A stretch of DNA of 9,172 bases from an uncultured Collinsella sp. (GCA_900542125.1 UQMO01000074.1:1-9172); one strand, 5' to 3'. Positions 1-6,724 are shown, numbered from the stretch's first letter. Notes: a model not told the origin generated them from the letters alone. Made by a program: numbers and translations.

Positions 1-25
1 AAAACAGAAGCAGCAGAAACGCCCC

Positions 26-60
26 AAGCCGGCGGCAGGACCAACTCCTGCCGCCGGCTT
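26..60. terminator. Perfect 15-bp hairpin, possible transcription terminator
   Basis: Arms at 26-40 and 46-60 are perfectly complementary (AAGCCGGCGGCAGGA and its reverse complement) around a five-base loop, CCAAC. It lies 11 bases beyond the stop codon of the leftward AbiEii-like gene, so it could end that operon, or it could end a rightward gene from outside the window. Neither side has a good T-run: the rightward tail is TTAGTTAT and the leftward tail is TTGGGGCG. The stem is certain; its use as a terminator is an inference. Confidence 0.55.
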
Positions 61-71
61 AGTTATCTGGG

Positions 72-962
72 CTACTCCCATCTCACGGTTTGAGGATTCC
101 ATTTGCACGCATTCATCGAATGATCAAAGCATGGCGCATATAACCGATTGACGACCTCTTCCGCCCCAACGATGCCTCCCGCGAGATCGAGCACTCCCGC
201 CTGCCTCGCCATCTTTACGTACTGCGCAGAGCCATTTTGCTTCCACCAAAGAGGCGCTACGAACTCTTTCGGCATTGCTATCTTGCGAGCAGACGCTTCT
301 TTCTCGACTCTCTCAGCAAGCGTTGCCCCATCGATGGAGCAAGTTTTCGCGTACACCAAGATGTCGACGATGTCCTTGATTCGCGAAGACGCTCGACCGT
401 CATGCAGCTCCATCATTGCGAGCAATTTGTCTGCAAGGGCGCTCTCCACTCGACATACCCGATAGTCGCAAACCGGGAGCCCCTCGATATCCAAACGATC
501 GACCGGTGCAAGAATTTCAGGCTCAAGTCCCCGCACCTCATCAACCACCAAATCAATTGAAATTGGTTGCAGCTTCTTGGCCCCCATAAAGGGAATAAAC
601 CACACCTTCGTACCACATCGATACTCATCCTCTGCCTTAATTTGCTCCGCGCGATCAAAGACAAACGAAACGAAATCGTCTAGGTCAATCGAAGCCGCCT
701 GCACCAGATCGGCAATAGCTTCTTCGAGACTCTCCTCTTGAGCAACCAAGTCAATATCTCTCGTAACGCGTGCATCGAGCGTTCGCGCCAGGACACTTTG
801 GCCGCCCTTGAGCACGAAGCGGTCGGCGCCTTGCGAAAAGACGCGACACAAAAGACGATGAAAGTAGAAACCCATGATTGCCCGATTAGTATCCATCTGT
901 GACCGCCTTGCGGCATTCCTAACAGCCATCTCCAATGCGGCAGGCGTCTTGTACTTCACCAT
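72..962 (-). CDS. abiEii: AbiEii/AbiGii-type nucleotidyltransferase, putative type IV toxin
   Basis: This 296-residue protein matches the AbiEii/AbiGii toxin family, whose members have a DNA polymerase beta-type nucleotidyltransferase fold. The visible signature is FVLKGG (residues 49-54), then R-x-T-R-D-I-D-L at 65-72, giving the paired metal-binding aspartates D69 and D71. A third acidic residue, D137, sits in ISIDLV. The later family motif is E173 with ADKL (177-180) and RIKDIVDIL (195-202). No membrane segment is seen. In studied AbiE systems this partner is the bacteriostatic toxin, and the related mycobacterial MenA3 modifies tRNA 3' ends; the substrate here is unknown. It starts 15 bases after the antitoxin stop, so the two are cotranscribed. 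A GGAGG lies only two bases before the ATG but five before the following GTG codon, so residue 2 may be the true start. Length and motifs are complete, so it appears intact. Confidence 0.87.
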   Translation of the reverse strand: MVKYKTPAALEMAVRNAARRSQMDTNRAIMGFYFHRLLCRVFSQGADRFVLKGGQSVLARTLDARVTRDIDLVAQEESLEEAIADLVQAASIDLDDFVSFVFDRAEQIKAEDEYRCGTKVWFIPFMGAKKLQPISIDLVVDEVRGLEPEILAPVDRLDIEGLPVCDYRVCRVESALADKLLAMMELHDGRASSRIKDIVDILVYAKTCSIDGATLAERVEKEASARKIAMPKEFVAPLWWKQNGSAQYVKMARQAGVLDLAGGIVGAEEVVNRLYAPCFDHSMNACKWNPQTVRWE

Positions 963-977
963 GTCCTCCGTTTCGCA

Positions 978-1601
978 TTAGTCGTTCAGCACCATCAGCA
1001 GAGGCATCATTAGCTCACGTCGTTTGGCGGTTTTAGAGTTCTCCCTTACGAGGTCTTTCAGCCGCTGCACATCGAGCCCTCGCCCAAGCACGTCGTTATA
1101 GGCATCGATAATTAATGAGGGGTCCTCGCAATCGAGGCATAGATCGACAAGCGTGCGTTCGGGCTTGGTCACCGGCAGGCCATCGAGCCAAACGATATCC
1201 TGCTCAGCAATCTCGCGCTTTGCAAAAGAAAGGGATTCGTTTCTTGTATTGATACGCGTGGGCGCGATCATCCTGTAGGGGGACAGATAGAAATCGCCCA
1301 TTTGCTGTAGGTTCGCCGCGGTCGCACCGCTCACGGCGATGCCATCCCACTGGCGCTTTCTCTCCCATGCGCAAAGGGAGGGATTGGTGAGCTTCCAAAG
1401 GGCATTGAGCTCGTCGGTGTCTCGGCGCTGTGTGCCAGACATCCGGTAGGCGCCGTGGCATATCCGTTCAAGACGCCCCACGCGGCATGAGTGCGCCAGC
1501 GCATCTCGTGAGATGTCCATGCGAGCCGCCTGAGCTGTGGTGAACACGCCCTCGCTCTCGGAAAGCTCGCTTATCGCCGTTATGTTGCTAAAGTACTTCA
1601 T
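978..1601 (-). CDS. abiEi: AbiEi-like antitoxin, winged-helix transcriptional regulator
   Basis: The 207-residue protein has the layout of AbiEi antitoxins. An N-terminal winged helix-turn-helix covers about residues 8-53, including FTTAQAARMDISRDAL and the wing G-R-L-E-R-I-C-H-G-A-Y. A C-terminal domain contains GLPVTKPERTLVDLC (141-155), typical of the family. AbiEi neutralises its nucleotidyltransferase partner without stably binding it (type IV) and represses its own operon at inverted repeats. A longer reading in the same frame reaches 1781, but its extra 60 residues come from an operator and a palindromic repeat, so I reject it. The ATG at 1601 is chosen because a good promoter ends six bases before it and no Shine-Dalgarno sequence precedes it, which points to a leaderless message. 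The toxin gene follows after 15 bases. Confidence 0.85.
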   Translation of the reverse strand: MKYFSNITAISELSESEGVFTTAQAARMDISRDALAHSCRVGRLERICHGAYRMSGTQRRDTDELNALWKLTNPSLCAWERKRQWDGIAVSGATAANLQQMGDFYLSPYRMIAPTRINTRNESLSFAKREIAEQDIVWLDGLPVTKPERTLVDLCLDCEDPSLIIDAYNDVLGRGLDVQRLKDLVRENSKTAKRRELMMPLLMVLND

Positions 1602-1607
1602 GTTGCA

Positions 1608-1635
1608 ATTGTAGGATATTTTCATACTTTTACAA
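1608..1635 (-). promoter_or_regulatory. Promoter of the abiE operon, probably leaderless
   Basis: Read leftwards, TTGTAA (1635-1630) and TACAAT (1613-1608) are separated by 16 bases, close to the sigma-70 consensus. Only six bases (1607-1602) lie between the -10 box and the ATG at 1601, so transcription should begin at or next to the start codon. The lack of any Shine-Dalgarno sequence before that ATG agrees with a leaderless transcript, which is common in Actinomycetota. Start-site mapping is not available here. Confidence 0.68.
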
Positions 1636-1662
1636 CGCGATTTACGTAACGCATTGTAAAAG
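1627..1662. promoter_or_regulatory. 36-bp palindrome, likely AbiEi operator
   Basis: Arms 1627-1639 and 1650-1662 match at 12 of 13 positions (leftward arms CTTTTACAATGCG and CGCGTTGTAAAAG). A smaller palindrome, TTACGTAA, sits between them at 1642-1649. The promoter-proximal arm covers the -35 box, so a bound protein would block RNA polymerase. Known AbiEi proteins autoregulate through inverted repeats ahead of their operon, which makes this the obvious candidate site. Binding itself is inferred. Confidence 0.62.
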
Positions 1663-1721
1663 AGTCCTAATCGAGCCTCAGTTGCCACGGCACTGCTGCC
1701 GGTACGCCGTTCCTCCCCACT

Positions 1722-1902
1722 GAGGTCTAATACTTTTCCGCGAAGTGAACGTCTGTTTTTGGACCCCCGAAGCATCCGCATTTTCCGGTGGCAAAATCGC
1801 AGGATTCTGGCATCAAAACCACAGGAAACTGCACTCTCAAAGTGTCGATGCTTCGGGGGTCTGATTCCACTCGTTCACTTCTCGGGAAAAGTATTAGACC
1901 TC
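1722..1902. repeat. 181-bp MITE-like palindromic element
   Basis: Three blocks on the left are mirrored in the same order on the right: 18 of 18 bases (1722-1739 with 1885-1902), 10 of 10 (1742-1751 with 1872-1881) and 15 of 15 (1762-1776 with 1847-1861). The blocks are joined by short unmatched spacers and enclose a 70-base centre (1777-1846). Symmetry ends exactly at the outer GAGGTC/GACCTC. No flanking target-site duplication is visible and no credible protein is encoded. I believe similar sequences occur repeatedly in Collinsella, but that is from memory. A non-autonomous element or an RNA with a long hairpin are both possible. The neighbouring stretch 1663-1721 shows nothing recognisable. 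Confidence 0.7.
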
Positions 1903-1937
1903 GATTTTTGACTGCCCTGAGGCCCATCGCCCCCTGG

Positions 1938-1953
1938 GAGCGCGCTGGCGCTC
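1938..1953. repeat. Small GC-rich hairpin
   Basis: GAGCGC (1938-1943) and GCGCTC (1948-1953) form a six-base-pair stem around GCTG, between the 181-bp element and the promoter of the next gene. There is no T-run after it on either strand, so I do not call it a terminator. Confidence 0.35.
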
Positions 1954-1986
1954 GCGTCCGCTAGCCGTTGTGACAGCGAGCATGCC

Positions 1987-1992
1987 TATAAT
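1987..1992 (+). promoter_or_regulatory. Perfect -10 box before the 274-residue gene
   Basis: TATAAT matches the consensus exactly and lies 34 bases before the ATG at 2027. No convincing -35 box is found at 16-18 bases; a TTGTGA at 1968-1973 is only 13 bases away. A GAAAGGAA ribosome site (2012-2019) follows, seven bases before the start codon. Confidence 0.5.
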
Positions 1993-2026
1993 GAAGCATG
2001 TTTCCTGATGAGAAAGGAATCCAGAT

Positions 2027-2851
2027 ATGGACGAAAGCGAACTCGCCAATTTGAACAATATTCAGGACTTTTTCAACCGTTCTCATAGCACTTCTGCCTC
2101 CGGATCCTTTTGCACCGAGCCGATAGACGTCAAGGACTTTATTGAATGGTGTAGCAATCCTTGCAATAGCATTTCCGAAAGTAGCTATGCTGATTCAGCT
2201 TATAGGCTAGGCCAAACCGTATGCGTGCTGGACAAGTTTGACAGCAACGTGATCGATAGAATCTATAGCATTCTCAAAGACACCGCATCTTTCGTGATTG
2301 GCGATACCGATTTAAACAGTCTCTCGTACAGAGAGAAAACTAAAAAGCTAAACGAACTACTCGAAGAAACACACGCCAGCCTTGAGAACGAGAAGGAACT
2401 TTACCCCGAACTAAAGAACAGGCGGGGCAACATTCCACAAGATCTGCCAGCAAACGCCGCCTTCTATTGCGCACTCAAACTAAGGCTCGAGGACTTTCCC
2501 GATGAGCAGGGGTATTACCACTACCAGTTTGACGATGACGGCAAAGCGATCGCTCGTGTCGACCCCCTAAAGCCCTTTACCGATAGCGCGCACGGCAATT
2601 TAGACCAGCAGTGGCATGTGCTCATCTCTCTGCTCGCACTCATTGATATCGCCCACGCCCTAAGCAGTGAACACCACAAATACCATTGCCTCTATCCGTA
2701 CCTCAGTTCATACGATAAAGGAGATTTAAGCGAGGGAAGACTGCAGTTAAAGAGCAGTCTCTCGCTAAATGTAATTAGCGGCAGAGATTACACCTCCGAG
2801 CCCATGATGACTTGGATAAAGGACGCGCTGGTCAAGCAGAAAGGCAAGTAA
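2027..2851 (+). CDS. Unassigned soluble 274-residue protein of the accessory region
   Basis: I do not recognise this protein. It is hydrophilic, with no signal peptide or clear membrane segment. It has acidic and polar helical stretches, such as KKLNELLEETHASLENEKEL around residues 106-125, a middle part beginning near NAAFYCALKLRLEDFPDEQGYY (about 144-165), and a hydrophobic helix LISLLALIDIAHAL near 199-212. Early cysteines (C29, C42, C46) form no clear zinc motif. The gene is supported by a TATAAT box, a good ribosome site (GAAAGGAA seven bases upstream) and an uninterrupted frame. Its base composition is low for the window: 25 of 60 bases are G or C at 2041-2100, against 41 of 60 at 5821-5880 in the kinase gene, which suggests horizontal acquisition. 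It lies beside the AbiE toxin-antitoxin pair and transcribes away from it, so a defence or island role is possible but unproven. Confidence 0.72.
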   Translation: MDESELANLNNIQDFFNRSHSTSASGSFCTEPIDVKDFIEWCSNPCNSISESSYADSAYRLGQTVCVLDKFDSNVIDRIYSILKDTASFVIGDTDLNSLSYREKTKKLNELLEETHASLENEKELYPELKNRRGNIPQDLPANAAFYCALKLRLEDFPDEQGYYHYQFDDDGKAIARVDPLKPFTDSAHGNLDQQWHVLISLLALIDIAHALSSEHHKYHCLYPYLSSYDKGDLSEGRLQLKSSLSLNVISGRDYTSEPMMTWIKDALVKQKGK

Positions 2852-2884
2852 ACGAGGCGGGCTGCACGTCAGGCGCCAACAAGC

Positions 2885-3646
2885 CTACTCCAGCCCCGGG
2901 CCGGTGTATTTCCCCGTCTCCGAATCGTAGCTCAGCACTACGACCTCGCTGTTCTTCATGACGTTCCCGTCGATGTAGTAATGGCTGGCCCCGTCATGCC
3001 AGATGCCGCGGTAGCCCGCAATGTCCGAGACCGCCTCGGTGTTGATATGCCCGGCAATAACATCCAGGTAGAACTCACGGCCCGCGTACTCGGGCGGCAT
3101 CGTGACAAATGACACGTCAGGCGTGCCGATCTTCCAATCCTCCCCGGCTTCCTCGTCGATGCCAGCATGCACAAAGACCTGGCCAAAGGGGGACTCGTAA
3201 ACGTAAGGGAGCTTACGGACCCACGCGATAATGTCCGCATGCTCGGCCTTCATACGCTCAACCGTAAAGGCGTAGGCCTCCTCGAACTCCCTGAGCCTCA
3301 ACAGATGCTTGACGTGCTTGAACGCCTCGGCATCTAGGAAGCTCTTGGCCGTTGCCAGGTTGCTGTCGGCAAGTATCCATGCTTGCGTAAAATTAGGATC
3401 TTTCACCTCGTCGATATACTCGAGGAGCATCTCCTCGTGGTTGCCGCGCAGCGCCACGACGCGATCGCCGTAACGTTTTTGCAGATCCATGACGAGCTCA
3501 AAGACGCCAAGCGAATCGGGGCCTCGGTCGCAATAGTCGCCCAGCAGGACCAGCTTGGAGTCCTGGGCATCGAGGTCGATGGTGGAAAGCGATGCCTTAA
3601 AAGCATCAAGGCACCCGTGAATGTCACTCATAGCGTAGATATGCAC
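2885..3646 (-). CDS. PPP-family metallophosphatase (calcineurin-like fold)
   Basis: This 253-residue cytosolic enzyme carries the complete set of two-metal phosphoesterase motifs: D8-x-H10 in MSDIHG, GDYCDRG (36-42, D37 and D40), RGNHE (67-71, N69 and H70), FVHAG (H160) and IAGH (H200), with a late YYIDG segment around D226. These residues are known in the family to bind two metal ions and cleave phosphomonoester or phosphoanhydride bonds. Relatives include bacterial Ser/Thr protein phosphatases and ApaH-type dinucleoside tetraphosphatases, and I cannot tell which substrate applies. The start is GTG at 3646: AGGGGG (3658-3653) lies six bases upstream. An internal ATG at codon 6, just before the first motif, is a weaker choice. 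It runs towards the 274-residue gene, with 33 bases between the two stop codons and no clear terminator there. Confidence 0.9.
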   Translation of the reverse strand: MHIYAMSDIHGCLDAFKASLSTIDLDAQDSKLVLLGDYCDRGPDSLGVFELVMDLQKRYGDRVVALRGNHEEMLLEYIDEVKDPNFTQAWILADSNLATAKSFLDAEAFKHVKHLLRLREFEEAYAFTVERMKAEHADIIAWVRKLPYVYESPFGQVFVHAGIDEEAGEDWKIGTPDVSFVTMPPEYAGREFYLDVIAGHINTEAVSDIAGYRGIWHDGASHYYIDGNVMKNSEVVVLSYDSETGKYTGPGLE

Positions 3647-4024
3647 TTATGACCCCCTGTTTGCATCAAGGCATCGCCCGCTTGCGCCCGTGCGCCGCGG
3701 CGGCCCCTCTGATTTCGCGGGCGATGGGCAACTTTGCCCCATCACGCCCTCCAACGTTGGTAATAAGTATATCTCGCCGTGCGGACACAAATTTTCGATT
3801 GGGTTCGGCCCATCCGGCCTGCGCCTGCCTCAAAGGCTGCCTGCCCCGCGCTACCCAAAAACTCATCCAACGTTAATCTTGGCTCAAGAATCGCTTAATC
3901 TATAACCTGCACTATAGAGTTCGACCAAGGGCGGGGCGGCGCCGCGCAACGCAGGCCGCCGAACGCAACGCTCGCGCCCGGGCAGATCGCCCGGCGTCGC
4001 GCCCATCGAACGAAAGGACAGGTC
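3647..4024. other. Divergent intergenic region, 378 bases
   Basis: This gap separates the leftward phosphatase from the rightward DUF4342 operon. It holds the AGGGGG ribosome site of the phosphatase (3653-3658), a leftward TATACT (3771-3766) without a good -35 box, a perfect ten-base palindrome CCAACGTTGG (3751-3760), a second CCAACGTT (3867-3874) and the operon promoter (3879-3906). A GC-rich leader follows, with a hairpin CCGGGC-AGATC-GCCCGG (3978-3994), and the AAAGGA ribosome site (4013-4018) lies six bases before the ATG. Short open frames here overlap all of these and I do not call them genes. Confidence 0.5.
3879..3906 (+). promoter_or_regulatory. Promoter of the DUF4342-two-component operon
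   Basis: TTGGCT (3879-3884) and TATAAC (3901-3906) are separated by 16 bases. This predicts a leader of about 110 bases before the ATG at 4025, GC-rich and able to form the hairpin at 3978-3994. No known riboswitch pattern is evident in it. Confidence 0.5.
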
Positions 4025-4567
4025 ATGGACGACCTCGAAAAAGTTGAAACCATCCGCACCAAGTGCAACGTGAGCTACACCGATGCCAAAGCCGCGCTCG
4101 ACGCCGCCGACGGCAACGTTTTGGACGCCATCATTTGGCTCGAGTCGCAGGGCAAGACCCAGACCACGTCGGCGCACGCCGCCACCGAGTCCGAGCCGGT
4201 CGATGAGCCCTCGGCCGAGATGGTCGCTGCGCAGGCCGCCTACGAGAAGTCGAGCGAAAAGACCGACTTCTCCAAGAAGATGGACAGCGTGTGGGAATAC
4301 CTCAAAAAGCTCTTCCGCCTGAGCCTGGATACCAAGTTTATCGCCACACGCCGCGACGCCATCATCCTCAACATTCCCATCCTGATCCCCATCGTCGCCC
4401 TGTTTGCCTGGGGCGCCACGATTTGGCTGATGCTGCTTGGCCTGTTCTTTGGTATGCGCTACCGCATCGACAGCGACGGCGACGTGCCCGGCAGCATCAA
4501 CAACCTGATGGACCACGCCGCCGATGCCGCGGACGGCATCAAGCAAAATCTGAACGACGACAAGTAA
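4025..4567 (+). CDS. DUF4342 protein with UBA-like N-terminus and membrane segment
   Basis: The 180-residue product matches the DUF4342 family. Residues 3-41 (L-E-K-V-E-T-I-R onward, ending D-A-I-I-W-L-E) resemble a small three-helix UBA-like fold of the type seen in translation factor Ts. A polar linker rich in Ala, Glu and Ser follows (about 42-82), then a basic amphipathic stretch, DFSKKMDSVWEYLKKLFRLS. A hydrophobic region at about 112-143 (start NIPILIPIVALFAWG) makes one long or two short membrane passes. The tail is acidic and soluble. The biochemical function is unknown. AAAGGA lies six bases before the ATG. The response regulator starts 18 bases after its stop, so the three genes form one operon, which suggests that the protein is a partner or target of that signalling system; that part is inference. 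Confidence 0.82.
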   Translation: MDDLEKVETIRTKCNVSYTDAKAALDAADGNVLDAIIWLESQGKTQTTSAHAATESEPVDEPSAEMVAAQAAYEKSSEKTDFSKKMDSVWEYLKKLFRLSLDTKFIATRRDAIILNIPILIPIVALFAWGATIWLMLLGLFFGMRYRIDSDGDVPGSINNLMDHAADAADGIKQNLNDDK

Positions 4568-4585
4568 TCGCAGATAGGGGCACGT

Positions 4586-5371
4586 ATGGCACGAATCCTG
4601 ATCGTAGAGGACGAAGAGAAAATCGCCCGCTTTGTGACGCTCGAGCTGGAGCACGAGGGCTATCAGGTGGAACACGCTGCCGATGGCCGCACCGCCGTTG
4701 ACCTGGCGCTGGAGCGCAACTACGATCTGATTCTGCTCGATGTGCTGTTGCCGCAGCTCAACGGCATGGAGGTGCTGCGACGCGTCCGCAAGCACAAGGA
4801 CGTGCCGGTGATTATGGTCACCGCACGCGACGCCGTGATGGATAAGGTGGCCGGGCTCGATGCCGGCGCCGACGATTACCTGACCAAGCCATTTGCAATT
4901 GAGGAACTGTTCGCACGGATCCGCGTGGCGCTGAAACGCGCGGAGGCCGTGCGAGTGGCTTCGGGCGTTGGCGGCGTCAGCGCCGGGGCTGGCGTAGCGA
5001 GCGGCACGGCCGCCGGTATCGCCACAATGCCCCCGGCAACCGACACGGCCCAGACCGCTGCCACGCCCTCCCCCGCCGCACTCGCCGTGGGTTCGGTCGC
5101 GCTCGATCCCGACCGCCGCGAAGTCACGGTCGGCGGCTCGCCCATCGCGCTCACGGCCCGCGAGTTCGACGTCCTCGCCCTGCTTATGACGCATGCCGAA
5201 ACCGTGCTCACGCGCGAGCGCATCGCGCACGAGGCGCTGGGCTACGAATACGTAGGCGACACCAACAACGTCGACGTGCACATCGCGCACCTGCGCGCCA
5301 AGATCGAAGACGCCGGCGGTGCCCGCATCATCCAGACCGTGCGCGGGGTGGGCTATGTCTGCCGCGCGTAA
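4586..5371 (+). CDS. OmpR/PhoB-type two-component response regulator
   Basis: The 261-residue protein has an N-terminal receiver domain (about 1-118) with acidic residues E8 and D9, phosphoacceptor D52 in LILLDVLLP, T79 in VIMVTARD and K101 in DYLTKPF. The C-terminal winged-helix domain (about 163-261) shows LTAREFDVLALLM, the recognition region TNNVDVHIAHLRAKI, and the family-typical ending RGVGYV. Phosphorylated by the kinase encoded next to it, it should bind DNA and control transcription. OmpR-type regulators are usually 220-240 residues; the excess here is a linker of about 45 residues rich in Ala, Gly, Thr and Pro (about 119-163). The start follows ATAGGGG by five bases. Its end overlaps the kinase start by 17 bases, indicating translational coupling. 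The resemblance is to ArlR/MprA-like regulators, but the target genes cannot be read from the sequence. Confidence 0.95.
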   Translation: MARILIVEDEEKIARFVTLELEHEGYQVEHAADGRTAVDLALERNYDLILLDVLLPQLNGMEVLRRVRKHKDVPVIMVTARDAVMDKVAGLDAGADDYLTKPFAIEELFARIRVALKRAEAVRVASGVGGVSAGAGVASGTAAGIATMPPATDTAQTAATPSPAALAVGSVALDPDRREVTVGGSPIALTAREFDVLALLMTHAETVLTRERIAHEALGYEYVGDTNNVDVHIAHLRAKIEDAGGARIIQTVRGVGYVCRA

Positions 5372-6650
5372 TGCCGAGGCCAAGCGCGTCACCTCCATCG
5401 CCCGCGCCATCAACTGGAGCTATATGTGGCGCCGCCTGATGAGCTACGTCTGGCTCGATCTGTTGCTGTTGGTTATTGCGGTGGCGATCCTCGTCTATGG
5501 ATACAACCAGACGCTGCCCAACGGCGCGTTTACCGCAGGATGGATCCCCAGCGCCACCGTTCGCAGCATGTCGCTGACGCCCGCGCGCGGCTGGGACCTG
5601 ACAACGCTCACCTATACCGTCGAGCTTGCGCGTACCACCAAGACTTTCCCCCTCGCGCAGGACCTCGTCACGCTATGGCCTCTCTACCTTGTAGTTGTGG
5701 GTTGGCAGGTCATCAGCGTGCTCAACATGCTCGGCGGCGCCCGCCGCGTGCGCCGCACCATGGCGCCGCTCAACGATCTGGCCCTGCGCGTGGACGAACT
5801 CGGCCGCATGCAGCTCTCCGGCGGCAAGATGGAAACGCTCGAGCAGGCCATCGAGCGCGCAAGCGTCGACTCGCCGAGCGTCACCACCGGCGACGCCGAC
5901 CTGGCAAGCATCGAGGTCGCGCTCAACCGCCTGCTGCGCCAGATGCAAGAGGCCAAGCTGCAGCAGATGCGCTTTGTCAACGACGCGAGCCACGAGCTGC
6001 GCACGCCCATCGCGGTGATTCAGGGCTACGTGAACATGCTCGACCGCTGGGGCAAAGACGACCCGGACGTGCTGGCAGAATCCATCGCGTCCCTCAAGGC
6101 CGAAAGCGAGCACATGCAAGAGCTCGTGGAACAGCTGCTGTTTTTGGCACGCGGCGACGCCGGACGCACGGTCCTGCGGCGTGCGAATACCAACCTGGCC
6201 GCGCTGGTCGGCGAGGTATGCGAGGAGTCACAGATGATCGATGCCGCGCACACGTATCGACTGGCGTACGACGCTGCGCTTGTCAGCGACCCGCGCTGCG
6301 ACGCGCCCGTTGACGTGGCGCTCGTGAAGCAGGCTCTGCGCGTGATCGTGCAAAACGCCGCCAAGTATTCGGACGCGGGCACGCCCATCTCGTTTGGCGT
6401 AGCGCCGGATGCGGGCGCTGGCACGATCGACATAAGTGTTGAGGACGAGGGTATCGGCATGAACCAGGAATCCGCAGCTCACGCGTTTGAACGGTTCTAC
6501 CGCGCCGACAACGCACGCGATGCCGGCGCGCAGGGCTCGGGTCTGGGGCTTGCCATTGCCAAGTGGATCGTCGATAGCCATGGTGGTGTCATTGGCGTGA
6601 CCTCAGTCGAGGGCGTCGGCAGCCGCTTTACGATTCGCCTGCCGCGGTAG
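5355..6650 (+). CDS. Membrane sensor histidine kinase, partner of the adjacent regulator
   Basis: From the ATG at 5355 the protein has 431 residues. It has a cytoplasmic N-terminus, a first membrane helix at about 33-50, an outer sensor loop of about 55 residues (51-105), a second helix at about 106-126, a HAMP-like linker, then the catalytic core. The core shows SHELRTP (212-218) with phospho-accepting H213, an N box around N334 (IVQNAAKYS), G1 DEGIG (364-368), an F box ERFYR (379-383) and G2 GSGLGL (394-399). All key residues are present, so it should autophosphorylate and pass phosphate to D52 of the regulator. A reading that starts 12 codons earlier is possible, but the ATG within the regulator's last codons, preceded by GGGGTGG, is a better coupled start. 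The short outer loop has no recognisable ligand domain. A terminator follows. Confidence 0.94.
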   Translation: MSAARNAEAKRVTSIARAINWSYMWRRLMSYVWLDLLLLVIAVAILVYGYNQTLPNGAFTAGWIPSATVRSMSLTPARGWDLTTLTYTVELARTTKTFPLAQDLVTLWPLYLVVVGWQVISVLNMLGGARRVRRTMAPLNDLALRVDELGRMQLSGGKMETLEQAIERASVDSPSVTTGDADLASIEVALNRLLRQMQEAKLQQMRFVNDASHELRTPIAVIQGYVNMLDRWGKDDPDVLAESIASLKAESEHMQELVEQLLFLARGDAGRTVLRRANTNLAALVGEVCEESQMIDAAHTYRLAYDAALVSDPRCDAPVDVALVKQALRVIVQNAAKYSDAGTPISFGVAPDAGAGTIDISVEDEGIGMNQESAAHAFERFYRADNARDAGAQGSGLGLAIAKWIVDSHGGVIGVTSVEGVGSRFTIRLPR

Positions 6651-6666
6651 GAAGCCCCTCGGCATA

Positions 6667-6702
6667 AAAAAGGGATAGGGCCAGGCGGCTCTATCCCTTT
6701 TT
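6667..6702. terminator. Bidirectional rho-independent terminator
   Basis: AAAAAGGGATAG (6667-6678) pairs perfectly with 6691-6702. The stem can extend inwards with GCC and GGC (6680-6682, 6687-6689) around the loop AGGC. It ends in TTTTT rightwards and TTTTTT leftwards. It lies between the ends of two converging genes, the kinase (6650) and the VOC protein (6725), so it should serve both. Confidence 0.9.
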
Positions 6703-6724
6703 GCTAGCTATAGCAGCCTGTGCG

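Noticed and set aside
1727..1927. A 66-residue minus-strand frame within the 181-bp element
   Set aside because: It lies almost wholly inside the inverted-repeat element, has no ribosome site and shows no family features.
2852..2884. Terminator between the two converging genes
   Set aside because: No stem with a T-run is visible in these 33 bases on either strand.
5319..5354. Earlier start for the histidine kinase
   Set aside because: It would extend the overlap with the regulator from 17 to 53 bases. The ATG at 5355 has a nearby GGGGTGG and a more normal kinase N-terminus.
3884..5413. A 509-residue open frame on the minus strand
   Set aside because: It runs antisense through DUF4342 and the response regulator, whose motifs are complete on the plus strand. 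Its low-complexity, His/Val/Gly-rich composition is typical of GC-driven shadow frames.
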